Translations under genes and position numbers: made by a program
In this document: in pieces, positions 16,177-23,770 of the stretch
Position numbering within the stretch: position 1 is the first letter of the stretch
Layout of the letters: the number at the start of each line of letters is the position of its first letter
The notes under the pieces: generated by a model
Seen by the model: only the letters and a program-made list of their open reading frames with translations
What the model was told of the DNA's origin: nothing
Database searches by the model: none
Assembly (NCBI RefSeq): GCF_024055665.1
Contig: NZ_JAMXMC010000020.1
Span: 1 to 33,476 of the forward strand
DNA length: 33,476 nt
DNA from: Ideonella oryzae
Lineage (GTDB): Bacteria; Pseudomonadota; Gammaproteobacteria; Burkholderiales; Burkholderiaceae_C
Reading direction: 5' to 3'

Positions 16177-16640
16177 GCCCCGGCCACCGCCACGCCGGCA
16201 TGGGCCGGGGCCTCAAGCGCATGGTCTGGCTGAGCAGCGCGCTGCTGTGGGCCAGCGGCCTGGGCTGGTGCGCGCTGCACTACACCGTGGGCGCGGGCGG
16301 GGCCGAAGGCCTGCCGCACCCGGCCGAGCCCTGGCTGATGAAGCTGCATGGCCTGGCCCTGTTCCTCAACCTGATGGCCCTGGGCGCGGTGGTGGCCCAG
16401 CACTTGCCGCCGGGCTGGCGCATGGGCCAGCGCCCGGCCTGGCGCGGCCAGCGGCGCACCGGCCTGTGGCTGGGCAGCCTGTTCATCGCCCTGGTGGCCA
16501 GCGGCTACCTGCTCTACTACTTCGGTGGTGAAGACTGGCGGCCCACGCTGGACGGCGTGCACATTGCCGCCGGCGTGCTGCTGGCCGTGCCGCTGCTGTG
16601 GCACACCGGCCGCCGCCGCGCGGCCCGCGCCATGCCCTGA
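16173..16640 (+). CDS. Four-helix membrane protein, DUF4405-like putative b-type cytochrome
   Basis: A protein of 155 residues with four hydrophobic helices (about 17-39, 56-78, 96-117 and 127-146). Histidines lie in or at the ends of helices: H36, H59, H77, H130 and H144. These could hold one or two b-type hemes, as in flavinylation-associated cytochromes of the DUF4405 group. The family assignment is by topology and context only. It starts with an ATGA overlap with apbE, so it is the last gene of the five-gene unit. It would feed electrons from the quinone pool across the membrane to the flavinylated periplasmic protein. It has no other recognised domain. Confidence 0.72.
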   Translation: MSPGHRHAGMGRGLKRMVWLSSALLWASGLGWCALHYTVGAGGAEGLPHPAEPWLMKLHGLALFLNLMALGAVVAQHLPPGWRMGQRPAWRGQRRTGLWLGSLFIALVASGYLLYYFGGEDWRPTLDGVHIAAGVLLAVPLLWHTGRRRAARAMP

Positions 16641-16668
16641 GCGAAGCTTTTTCCTCGCGCCCGGCTCC

Positions 16669-16683
16669 GAAAATCATATTTTC
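16669..16683. promoter_or_regulatory. Small AT-rich dyad before the monooxygenase operon
   Basis: GAAAAT-CAT-ATTTTC is a perfect 15-base dyad in the 188-base spacer between the membrane-protein gene and the flavin monooxygenase gene. It is the only AT-rich patch in that spacer, so an operator or promoter element is plausible. No regulator gene is next to it. Confidence 0.3.
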
Positions 16684-16828
16684 CCTGCGGGGCGCTTCTC
16701 AACAGAATGACTCTCACAGCAACCCCGGCGGCCAGCGCGGGGCATGGGTGAGAGTGACGGCAGACCGCCAGGGCCTGCCGAGGGCCATGCCATGTCCAAC
16801 GGCGAACGAGCCGCCCCAAAGGAACGAC

Positions 16829-18133
16829 ATGTCCCTCGATTTGACGGAAACAGACACGCTGGTGGTCGGCGCCGGCCAGGCTGGCGTGGCCATGAGCGAG
16901 CACCTGGGCAAGCTCGGCATTCCCCACCTGGTGTTGGAGCGCCACCGCATTGCCGAGCGCTGGCGTTCCGAGCGCTGGGATTCCCTGGTGGCCAACGGCC
17001 CGGCCTGGCACGACCGCTTTCCCGGCATGGAATTCCCCGGCTACGGGCCGGACGAGTTCGTCACCAAGGAAGACGTGGCCGACTACTTCGTGGCCTACGC
17101 CAAGATGATCAACGCCCCCATCCGCACCGGGGTGGAAGTCAAGCGCGTGGTGCGCCAGCAGGGCCAGCCGGGCTTTCTGGTGGATACCTCCGAAGGCACC
17201 ATTCGGGCCCAGCGCGTGGTGGCGGCCACCGGCCCCTTCCAGCGCCCGCTGATCCCCGTCATCGCCCCGCAGGACGCAGGCCTGACCCAGATCCACTCGG
17301 CCCAGTACCGCAACCCCGAACAGCTGCCCGAAGGCGCGGTGCTGGTGGTGGGCAGCGGCTCTTCCGGCGTGCAGATTGCCGACGAGCTGCAGCGCGCCGG
17401 CCGCCAGGTGTTTCTGTCCGTGGGCGCGCACGACCGGCCGCCGCGTTCCTACCGCGGGCGTGACTTCGTCTGGTGGCTGGGCGTGCTGGGCGCCTGGGAC
17501 GCCGCGGCCACCGAGCCGGGCAAAGAGCACGTCACCATCGCGGTCAGCGGCGCGCGCGGTGGCCACACGGTGGACTTCCGGGCGCTGGGCCACCAGGGCA
17601 TCACCCTGGTGGGCGTGACCCAGGGCTTCGAGAACGGCGTGGCCCGCTTTGCCCCCGACCTGGCCGACAACATCGCCCGCGGTGACGACAACCTGCGCCA
17701 GATGCTGGACGCGGCCGACGCCTACATCGCCCGCCACGGCCTGGACCTGCCCGAAGAACCCGAGGCCCGCCGGCGCCTGGCCGACCCGGCCTGCGTGACG
17801 AACCCGCTGCTGAGCCTGGACCTGGCCCAGGCTGGCGTGCGCACCATCATCTGGGCCACCGGCTTCACCGTGGACTACGGCTGGCTGCAGGTGGACGCGC
17901 TGGATGCCAACGGCAAGCCCCGCCACCAGCGCGGCGTGTCCAGCGAGCCCGGCGTGTACTTCCTGGGCCTGCCCTGGCTGTCGCGCCGCGGCTCCACCTT
18001 CATCTGGGGCGTGTGGCACGACGCCAAGTACATCGCCGACCACGTTGCCACCCAGCGCACCTACAGCGCCTACCGCGCCGCGCCCGAACGGAGCGTGGCC
18101 GTGCCATCCAATGCCAAGGAGATCACCGCATGA
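16829..18133 (+). CDS. Flavin-containing monooxygenase (CzcO/FMO-like)
   Basis: A cytoplasmic protein of 434 residues from ATG 16829, preceded by AAAGGAACGAC. An FAD-binding GxGxxG (LVVGAGQAGVAMSEHLG) lies near residue 12 and an NADPH-binding GxGxxG (LVVGSGSSGVQIADEL) near 173. ATGPFQRPLIP and IIWATGFTVDYGW are the usual ATG-type linkers of this class. It would use NADPH and O2 to oxygenate a nitrogen or carbon centre of a small metabolite. It overlaps the Rid-family gene by four bases (ATGA) and heads a four-gene unit with a DUF1028 protein and an M20 deacetylase, which suggests breakdown of an N-acylated or cyclic nitrogen compound. The substrate is unknown. Confidence 0.87.
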   Translation: MSLDLTETDTLVVGAGQAGVAMSEHLGKLGIPHLVLERHRIAERWRSERWDSLVANGPAWHDRFPGMEFPGYGPDEFVTKEDVADYFVAYAKMINAPIRTGVEVKRVVRQQGQPGFLVDTSEGTIRAQRVVAATGPFQRPLIPVIAPQDAGLTQIHSAQYRNPEQLPEGAVLVVGSGSSGVQIADELQRAGRQVFLSVGAHDRPPRSYRGRDFVWWLGVLGAWDAAATEPGKEHVTIAVSGARGGHTVDFRALGHQGITLVGVTQGFENGVARFAPDLADNIARGDDNLRQMLDAADAYIARHGLDLPEEPEARRRLADPACVTNPLLSLDLAQAGVRTIIWATGFTVDYGWLQVDALDANGKPRHQRGVSSEPGVYFLGLPWLSRRGSTFIWGVWHDAKYIADHVATQRTYSAYRAAPERSVAVPSNAKEITA

Positions 18134-18567
18134 GCCAGCCGACCCACACCCGCATCCGGATGTTCAACACCAAGGACACCTACCCCAACCAGTCGCTGGA
18201 CAACGACCTGTGCCAGGCCGTGCGCGCCGGCAACACCGTCTATGTGCGCGGCCAGGTGAGCACCGACTTTGAAGGCAACCTGGTGGGCCTGGGCGACCCG
18301 CGGGCCCAGGCCGAGCAGGCCATGAAAAACCTGCAGCAGCTGCTGAAGGAAGCCGGCAGCGACCTGAGCCACATCGTCAAGACCACCACCTACCTGACCG
18401 ATCCGCGTTTTCGGGAGCCGGTCTACCGTGAGGTGGGCCAATGGCTCAAGGGCGTGTTCCCCATCTCCACCGGCCTGGTGGTGGCGGCCCTGGGCCAGCC
18501 CGAATGGCTGATGGAGATCGACGTCATCGCCGTCATCCCGGACGGCTGGGTGCCGCCCCAAGCCTGA
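18130..18567 (+). CDS. Rid-family (YjgF/UK114) protein lacking the catalytic arginine
   Basis: A protein of 145 residues. The Rid fold is clear from GNTVYVRGQVSTDFEGNLVG, RAQAEQAMKNLQQLLKEAG, HIVKTTTYLTD and LMEIDVIAVIP. In RidA proper, the C-terminal motif FPAR holds the arginine needed for enamine/imine deamination. Here the same place reads F110-P111-I112-S113, so serine replaces it. Deaminase activity of the RidA type is therefore not expected; it probably belongs to one of the divergent Rid subfamilies. The start overlaps the monooxygenase stop (ATGA). It likely acts on, or hydrolyses, an intermediate made by its neighbours. Confidence 0.9.
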   Translation: MSQPTHTRIRMFNTKDTYPNQSLDNDLCQAVRAGNTVYVRGQVSTDFEGNLVGLGDPRAQAEQAMKNLQQLLKEAGSDLSHIVKTTTYLTDPRFREPVYREVGQWLKGVFPISTGLVVAALGQPEWLMEIDVIAVIPDGWVPPQA

Positions 18568-18586
18568 TCCAACGAGGACCCTTGCC

Positions 18587-19261
18587 ATGACCTTCTCCAT
18601 CGTCGGGCGCTGCGCCCGCACCGGCCAGCTGGGCGTGGCCATCAGCTCCTCCAGCATTGCCGTGGGCGCGCGCTGCCCCTGGCTGCAGGCCGGGGTGGGC
18701 GCCGTCTCCACCCAGAACATCACCCTGCCGGCCCTGGGCCCGCAGGTGCTGGGCCGCCTGGCCGAGCAGATGCCGGCCGAAGCCGCCCTGGCCCAGGCGA
18801 TGGCCGCCGAACCCTGGCGCGAGCACCGGCAGGTGACCGTGGTGGACGCGCAGGGCTGGACCGCCCACTTCAGCGGCCGCGAGGCCCTGGGCGTGCACCA
18901 CGCCGTGGCTGGCGCGCAGTGCGTGGCCGCCGGCAACCTGCTGGCCAGCCCCGCCGTCATCGAGGCCATGGTGCCCGCGTTTGAAAGCACCCCCGGCCCG
19001 CTGGCCGACCGCCTGCTGGCCGCCATGCAGGCCGCCCTGGCGGCCGGGGGCGAGGCCGGCCCCGTGCATTCCGCCGCGCTGAAGGTGGTGGGCGAGGTGC
19101 CCTGGCCCATCATCGATCTGCGGGTGGACTGGGCCGAGGCCGACCCCATCGGCCAACTGGCCGGCCTGTGGCAGGCCTATCGCCCGCAGATGCAGGACTA
19201 CCTCACCCGCGCCCTGGACCCCACCGCCGCCCCCAGCTACGGGGTGCCGGGCGATGAATGA
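18587..19261 (+). CDS. DUF1028 family protein
   Basis: A cytoplasmic protein of 224 residues. The N-terminus, TFSIVGRCARTGQLGVAISS followed by AVGARCPWLQAGVGAVSTQN, is the hallmark of DUF1028, a family proposed to have an Ntn-hydrolase-like fold in which the residue after Met would be the nucleophile (Thr2 here). That catalytic role is inference. An ACGAGG stretch lies upstream of the start. It ends inside the next gene with an eight-base overlap (ATGAATGA), so both are translated together. Function in the family is not established to my knowledge; an amide-bond hydrolase step fits the M20 deacetylase beside it. Confidence 0.88.
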   Translation: MTFSIVGRCARTGQLGVAISSSSIAVGARCPWLQAGVGAVSTQNITLPALGPQVLGRLAEQMPAEAALAQAMAAEPWREHRQVTVVDAQGWTAHFSGREALGVHHAVAGAQCVAAGNLLASPAVIEAMVPAFESTPGPLADRLLAAMQAALAAGGEAGPVHSAALKVVGEVPWPIIDLRVDWAEADPIGQLAGLWQAYRPQMQDYLTRALDPTAAPSYGVPGDE

Positions 19262-20426
19262 TCCCCGCAGCGTCGACCTGCTGGCGCAGCTGCTGAGCCA
19301 GCCCACCGTCAGCCGCAACCCCAACCTGGGGCTGATCCACTTCATCCGCGACTACCTGGCCGGCTGGGGCGTGGCCAGCGAGCTGTTTCTGAATGCCGAA
19401 GGCAGCAAGGCCAGCCTTTACGCCACCCTGGGCCCCACCGACCGCGGCGGCGTGGCCCTGTCCGGCCACACCGACGTGGTGCCGGTGGACGGCCAGGCCT
19501 GGACGGTGGACCCCTTTGCCCTGACCGTGCAGGACGACCGCCTGTACGGCCGCGGCGCCGCCGACATGAAGGGCTTCATCGCCTGCGTGCTGGCGGCGGT
19601 GCCGCGCTTTCTGGCGCGGCCGCTGCACTGGCCGGTGCACCTGGCGTTTTCGTATGACGAAGAGGTGGGCTGCCTGGGCGTGCGCCCCATGCTGGCCGAG
19701 CTGGCCCAGCGCCCGCACAAGCCCCGCCTGTGCCTGATTGGCGAGCCCACCGAGATGAAGCCCGTGCTGGGCCACAAGGGCAAGCTGGCCATGCGCTGCC
19801 GCGTGCGCGGCGCGGCCTGCCATTCGGCCTATGCACCGCAGGGCGTGAACGCCATTGAATATGCCGCGCGTCTCATCCACCGCCTGGGCGACATCGGCCA
19901 GCAACTGGCCCGGCCGGAACACCACGACCCCCGCTTCGACCCGCCGCACTCCACCGTGCAGACCGGGCTGATCCAGGGCGGCCGGGCGCTGAACATCGTG
20001 CCGGCCGACTGCAGCTTCGACTTCGAAGTGCGGGCCCTGCCGGGCTTTGACGCCCAGCAGGTGGTGGACGAACTGCTGCAGCACGCGCTGCTGGACCTGC
20101 TGCCCCGCATGCAGGCCGTGCACCCCCAGGCCGACATCCAGTTCGAACCTCTGAGCGCCTACCCCGGCCTGGCCACACCGGCCGACGGCGAGGCCGCCTA
20201 CCTGCTCTCACGCATCAGCGGCAGCTCGGCCTTTGGCACCGTGGCCTACGGCACCGAAGGCGGCCTGTTCCACCAGGCCGGCATCCCCACCGTGGTCTGC
20301 GGCCCCGGCAGCATGGACCAAGGCCACAAGCCCGACGAGTACGTGACCGTGGCGCAGCTGCAGGCGTGTGATGCGATGTTGGGGAGGTTGGGGGAGGTGT
20401 TGGAGGGGGAGGGCGGGCTGCGGTGA
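19254..20426 (+). CDS. M20 family metallo-deacetylase, ArgE-like
   Basis: A cytoplasmic zinc-dependent amidohydrolase of 390 residues. Zinc-site motifs are in order: GHTDVVPVDG (His and Asp ligands), YGRGAADMKG (bridging Asp), YDEEVGCLG (catalytic and ligand Glu), GEPTEMKP (Glu ligand), and FHQAGIPTVVCGPG with the C-terminal His. The sequence resembles acetylornithine deacetylase throughout. Its place behind a monooxygenase, a Rid protein and DUF1028 argues for a catabolic role on another N-acyl compound, not arginine synthesis, though this is inference. It is convergent with the GIY-YIG gene, with 34 bases between the stops and no clear terminator. Confidence 0.9.
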   Translation: MNDPRSVDLLAQLLSQPTVSRNPNLGLIHFIRDYLAGWGVASELFLNAEGSKASLYATLGPTDRGGVALSGHTDVVPVDGQAWTVDPFALTVQDDRLYGRGAADMKGFIACVLAAVPRFLARPLHWPVHLAFSYDEEVGCLGVRPMLAELAQRPHKPRLCLIGEPTEMKPVLGHKGKLAMRCRVRGAACHSAYAPQGVNAIEYAARLIHRLGDIGQQLARPEHHDPRFDPPHSTVQTGLIQGGRALNIVPADCSFDFEVRALPGFDAQQVVDELLQHALLDLLPRMQAVHPQADIQFEPLSAYPGLATPADGEAAYLLSRISGSSAFGTVAYGTEGGLFHQAGIPTVVCGPGSMDQGHKPDEYVTVAQLQACDAMLGRLGEVLEGEGGLR

Positions 20427-20460
20427 GTCTGAGCAATGACCGCCACCGCACCCATCTGGC

Positions 20461-21654
20461 TTAGCTGTTGCCCGCAACCACCAAACTGGCAGTACGGGGG
20501 TCGTAAGTCAGGCTTGTGAGCGTTCCGTCTCTGAGGTGAGATACGGCCTCGTCGATAACGTGCAATGGCACCAGGAACCACTCGCGTGGCTTTACTGGTT
20601 GGCCAAAACGATCTTCAATGGTCAAGTCGAGCTGTGCTGCGCCGAATAACCGGTGAAAGATGGCCTCCAGCCTCACCCGGTTCAGGTTGTGCAGTTTGTA
20701 GGTGGCAACCACCTCGACATCAGCCAGCAAGTAGGTGGCGTCTTTGTTCGCGCCAGCGATTCGCGTCTCCACCTTTCCGCCCGTCACCCCGATCTTGTGG
20801 ATCAACTCTCGGTGCTCGGCCACGAATGGGTGACTAGACTTGCTGCGCAGCACGTAAATCGTGCCTGACTCGATGTCGTCGGGTTCGGCCTCGCCGCTGA
20901 ACAGCGGCCCCATGTCTGGGTCGGATAGACGCCGGCCGGTGTCATCCTTGTACAGAGCTCGTTGCAGGGAACGTCGGAGCAAGTTGCTTTCGGTGCCGTT
21001 GGCGAAGATGACGCGCAGTCGAGCGTCGCTCTCGCCGTTCGGGGCTTTGATGGCCTCGCCCACCTCGGCGACGTAGGCGAGCTGACCGACGAGGATGAAG
21101 AAGTTGCCATCGGCCACGCTGGCGTCACGGCCAAAGCGCAGCGCTTTGCGAACGCCGGCCTTCAACTCCTGTTCGACCTGCTCAAACAGCGGCTGGAAGC
21201 TCTCGAAGTCGGGGCAGGGTGAACGGTCTGCCACCTCTTCGGCCACGCGCTTCTCGACGCTAGATCGTACGTGGCGAAGCACGGTGATGTCGTCTTCCGC
21301 GGGCACGTGGTCGCCAACGCCCAATTCAGCCAACAATGCGTCTTCGTCGAGTTCATCGATGTTGGCCACAGAGCTGGAAGCGCCCGCAAGCAGGCCCGGC
21401 GCGTCCATTGCAGCCAGCAGGGCATGCGCCTCCGGGAGCTTGCGCAACTGGTCCAAGCGCACGGCATACAGGCGCTCGAAGATGTCCCGGTCTTCGCCGT
21501 GTTGCGGTGCGCGTCCGTGGGCCTGGTAGAAGCGCAGGATGTCTTCGAAGCCCGCGATGATGCGTTCCTCACGCTGCGTGCGGCTAGATGCCTTCAGCGG
21601 GGCAACTTCAACGCCCAGCGCATCCAGCAGCTCGTCATCGTCCATGTCAGCCAT
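20461..21654 (-). CDS. GIY-YIG (T5orf172-like) nuclease-domain protein of methyltransferase-helicase operon
   Basis: A protein of 397 residues from ATG 21654, which overlaps the helicase stop by eight bases. The N-terminal 240 residues are acidic and helical (MADMDDDELLDALGVEVAPLK) without a known domain. A GIY-YIG-like core follows: GTIYVLRS (264-271), HKIGVTGGKVETRI with KIGVTGG at 287-293 and R298, and RLEAIFHRLF with the probable metal-binding E330. The order fits T5orf172/MUG113-type domains. As the only visible nuclease motif in the operon it is the candidate DNA-cutting subunit. It is the last gene of a three-gene unit (methyltransferase, helicase, GIY-YIG). Confidence 0.8.
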   Translation of the reverse strand: MADMDDDELLDALGVEVAPLKASSRTQREERIIAGFEDILRFYQAHGRAPQHGEDRDIFERLYAVRLDQLRKLPEAHALLAAMDAPGLLAGASSSVANIDELDEDALLAELGVGDHVPAEDDITVLRHVRSSVEKRVAEEVADRSPCPDFESFQPLFEQVEQELKAGVRKALRFGRDASVADGNFFILVGQLAYVAEVGEAIKAPNGESDARLRVIFANGTESNLLRRSLQRALYKDDTGRRLSDPDMGPLFSGEAEPDDIESGTIYVLRSKSSHPFVAEHRELIHKIGVTGGKVETRIAGANKDATYLLADVEVVATYKLHNLNRVRLEAIFHRLFGAAQLDLTIEDRFGQPVKPREWFLVPLHVIDEAVSHLRDGTLTSLTYDPRTASLVVAGNS

Positions 21655-23770
21655 TGGCAGCGCCTCCTTGGGCTTGCGCTGCCTTGGCCTGCGCGCGGTA
21701 GCGCGCAAACGCAGCCACGCCCTCGGCCATGCGCTTCTCCCAGGCGTCGGCTGAATTGATGTCTGGCAGGCGGCCCCGCTCGGTCTTGAACTGCAAGGCG
21801 CGCTTCGACAGGTCGCGGGCCTCTTCCTCGGGGATGCTCACCTTCTTCGCCGCAATGGCGGCCTGCACCTGGCGCAGCGATTTCTCGTCCATCGCCTTGG
21901 CCAGCACGGCGTAGGCCGCGTCGAAGGGGTTGATGCGGTCGATCAAGTCGATGTCCAGGTCGCGCACGTTGACGAACTTGCGCACGCCGTCCAGCAGTGC
22001 CGTGCTGCCTTGCAACGTGGCGCCGCCCGCTGCATCGGCCTGGGCAAGCGCCAGCTTGGCTTGCTGGGTGATGTTCATGGCGGCAATGGCATGCTGTCGA
22101 ATCGCCTCCTGGTCGCCCTCGCTCAGTTCCGGGTAACGTTCGCGCACGATCTTGCCCATGCGCAACTGCGTCAGCTCTTCCGGCAAGGTGTTCTCCTTGT
22201 CGAACAAGCCGCGCTCCAGCGCTGTCTTGTCCTGAAGAAAGCTGGTTACCACCTCGTTCAGGTCTTCCTTGCAGATGCGGGTGGCTTCGGGCGTTTCAGG
22301 CTTGGCCAGGCCGTTGATTTCGACGTGGTACTGGCCGGTCGCTTCGTTCACGCCGACGTTGGTGCGGCCTTCCTGGTAGCCCTCGCCGCCGTTGTAGACG
22401 AAGCCCTCCTGAGCACCTGCATTCTTGGGCGTGAACTCGTAGCGCGGCGCTAGTACCTGTTCCATCAGCAGGCTGGCCGAGATGGCCTTGAGCATGTCGT
22501 TCACGGCCTCGGTCACGGCGGACTGCTCGGCAGTCGGCTCCGCGATCAGGTTGGTGAAGCGCGAGCGCTCCTTACCCTTGGCGTCGCGCGTGGCCCGGCC
22601 GATGATCTGCACGATCTCGGTCAGGCTGCTGCGGTAGCCGATGGTCAGCGCGTGTTCGCACCAGATCCAGTCGAAGCCTTCCTTGGCCATACCCAGCGCG
22701 ATGATCACGTCCACATGGTCGCGGTCGTCCTTGTGCGCGGGGTCTTTCAGCGCCCCCAGCACACGGGTGCGCTGCGCTGGATCGCTGTCATCTACCAAGT
22801 CAGCCACCTTCAGGGTGCGGCCATCCTTGGTGGCTACCAGGTGGAAGCCGGTGTCGGGGTCCACGCCCTTCCACTCGCCCAGGCCGTGCATGATCTCGTC
22901 CACTTCGCGCTGCTTGTCCTTCAAGCTCTCGCGCGCATTGACGTTCGGGATGTGGACGATGGTCTTCAGCGCCGGGTCGAGCACCTTGGTTACGGCATCC
23001 ACATAGGGACCCGTGTAGAAGAAATAGCCGATGTCCAGCGACTTGAGCCACTGATAGCCGTTGAGCTGTTCGTAGTAGGTGTAGGTCACCGTCTCGAACT
23101 TCGATTCATCGGCCGGGCCCAGCACGGCCTCGCTGTCGCCCCGGAAGTATGAGCCGGTCATAGCCACCAGGTGCACCTTGTCTCGGGCGATGAAGGCGCC
23201 CAATTGGCTGCCCAGCACGTTATCGGGGTTGCTGGAGACGTGGTGGAACTCGTCGATGGCGATCAGGCGGTTGTCGAAGGCGGCAATGCCCAACTCCTCC
23301 ACCGCAAAGCGGAAGGTGGCGTGGGTGCAGACCAGCGCCTTGTCGCCACTGGACAGGAACTGACGCACCGCGTCCACCTTGGACTTGGCCGCCCGTGGTT
23401 CGTCACCGCCAGGCGCGTTACACAGGTTCCACTGCGGGGCGACGTGCCAATCCCAATGGAATCCGTAACGGGTCAACGGTTCGTCGGCAAAGCTGCCGCC
23501 AATGGACCGTTCGGGCACCACCACGATGGCTTGTTGCAGACCCTGGTTGTTCAGCTTGTCCAGCGCGATGAACATCAAGGCTCGGCTCTTGCCGGATGCA
23601 GGTGGCGACTTGATCAGCAGGTATTGCTCGCCCCGCTTGGCATAGGCCCGTTCCTGCATAGCACGCATGCCCAGCTCGTTGGCCTTGCTGGATGCGCCCG
23701 TGCGCGCCGTGGCGATGGATACCGACGGCACGGTGTAAGCGTTGGTCGGGTTGCTGGCGCGGTCGCTCAT
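21647..23770 (-). CDS. DEAD/DEAH-box SF2 helicase of restriction-like operon
   Basis: A protein of 707 residues. SF2 motifs: Walker A SPPASGKS (55-62), Walker B IDEFHH (172-177), motif III MTGSYF (205-210), and motif VI QIIGRATRD (388-396). VIIALGMAKEGFDW before motif VI is typical of type III or type I restriction translocases. The C-terminal 300 residues are helical and carry no recognised nuclease motif. ATP-driven translocation or unwinding of DNA is expected. It overlaps the methyltransferase stop by four bases (ATGA) and the GIY-YIG start by eight, so the three are translationally coupled and should act together. A role in restriction of foreign DNA is inferred from context. Confidence 0.88.
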   Translation of the reverse strand: MSDRASNPTNAYTVPSVSIATARTGASSKANELGMRAMQERAYAKRGEQYLLIKSPPASGKSRALMFIALDKLNNQGLQQAIVVVPERSIGGSFADEPLTRYGFHWDWHVAPQWNLCNAPGGDEPRAAKSKVDAVRQFLSSGDKALVCTHATFRFAVEELGIAAFDNRLIAIDEFHHVSSNPDNVLGSQLGAFIARDKVHLVAMTGSYFRGDSEAVLGPADESKFETVTYTYYEQLNGYQWLKSLDIGYFFYTGPYVDAVTKVLDPALKTIVHIPNVNARESLKDKQREVDEIMHGLGEWKGVDPDTGFHLVATKDGRTLKVADLVDDSDPAQRTRVLGALKDPAHKDDRDHVDVIIALGMAKEGFDWIWCEHALTIGYRSSLTEIVQIIGRATRDAKGKERSRFTNLIAEPTAEQSAVTEAVNDMLKAISASLLMEQVLAPRYEFTPKNAGAQEGFVYNGGEGYQEGRTNVGVNEATGQYHVEINGLAKPETPEATRICKEDLNEVVTSFLQDKTALERGLFDKENTLPEELTQLRMGKIVRERYPELSEGDQEAIRQHAIAAMNITQQAKLALAQADAAGGATLQGSTALLDGVRKFVNVRDLDIDLIDRINPFDAAYAVLAKAMDEKSLRQVQAAIAAKKVSIPEEEARDLSKRALQFKTERGRLPDINSADAWEKRMAEGVAAFARYRAQAKAAQAQGGAANG

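Noticed and set aside
12223-16604. Several antisense frames of 400-520 codons across the heme/flavin operon
   Set aside because: They have low-complexity Arg/Gly/Ala composition and contradict five well-supported sense genes.
16517-18043. 508-codon minus-strand frame over the monooxygenase
   Set aside because: Shadow of a gene with two Rossmann motifs on the plus strand.
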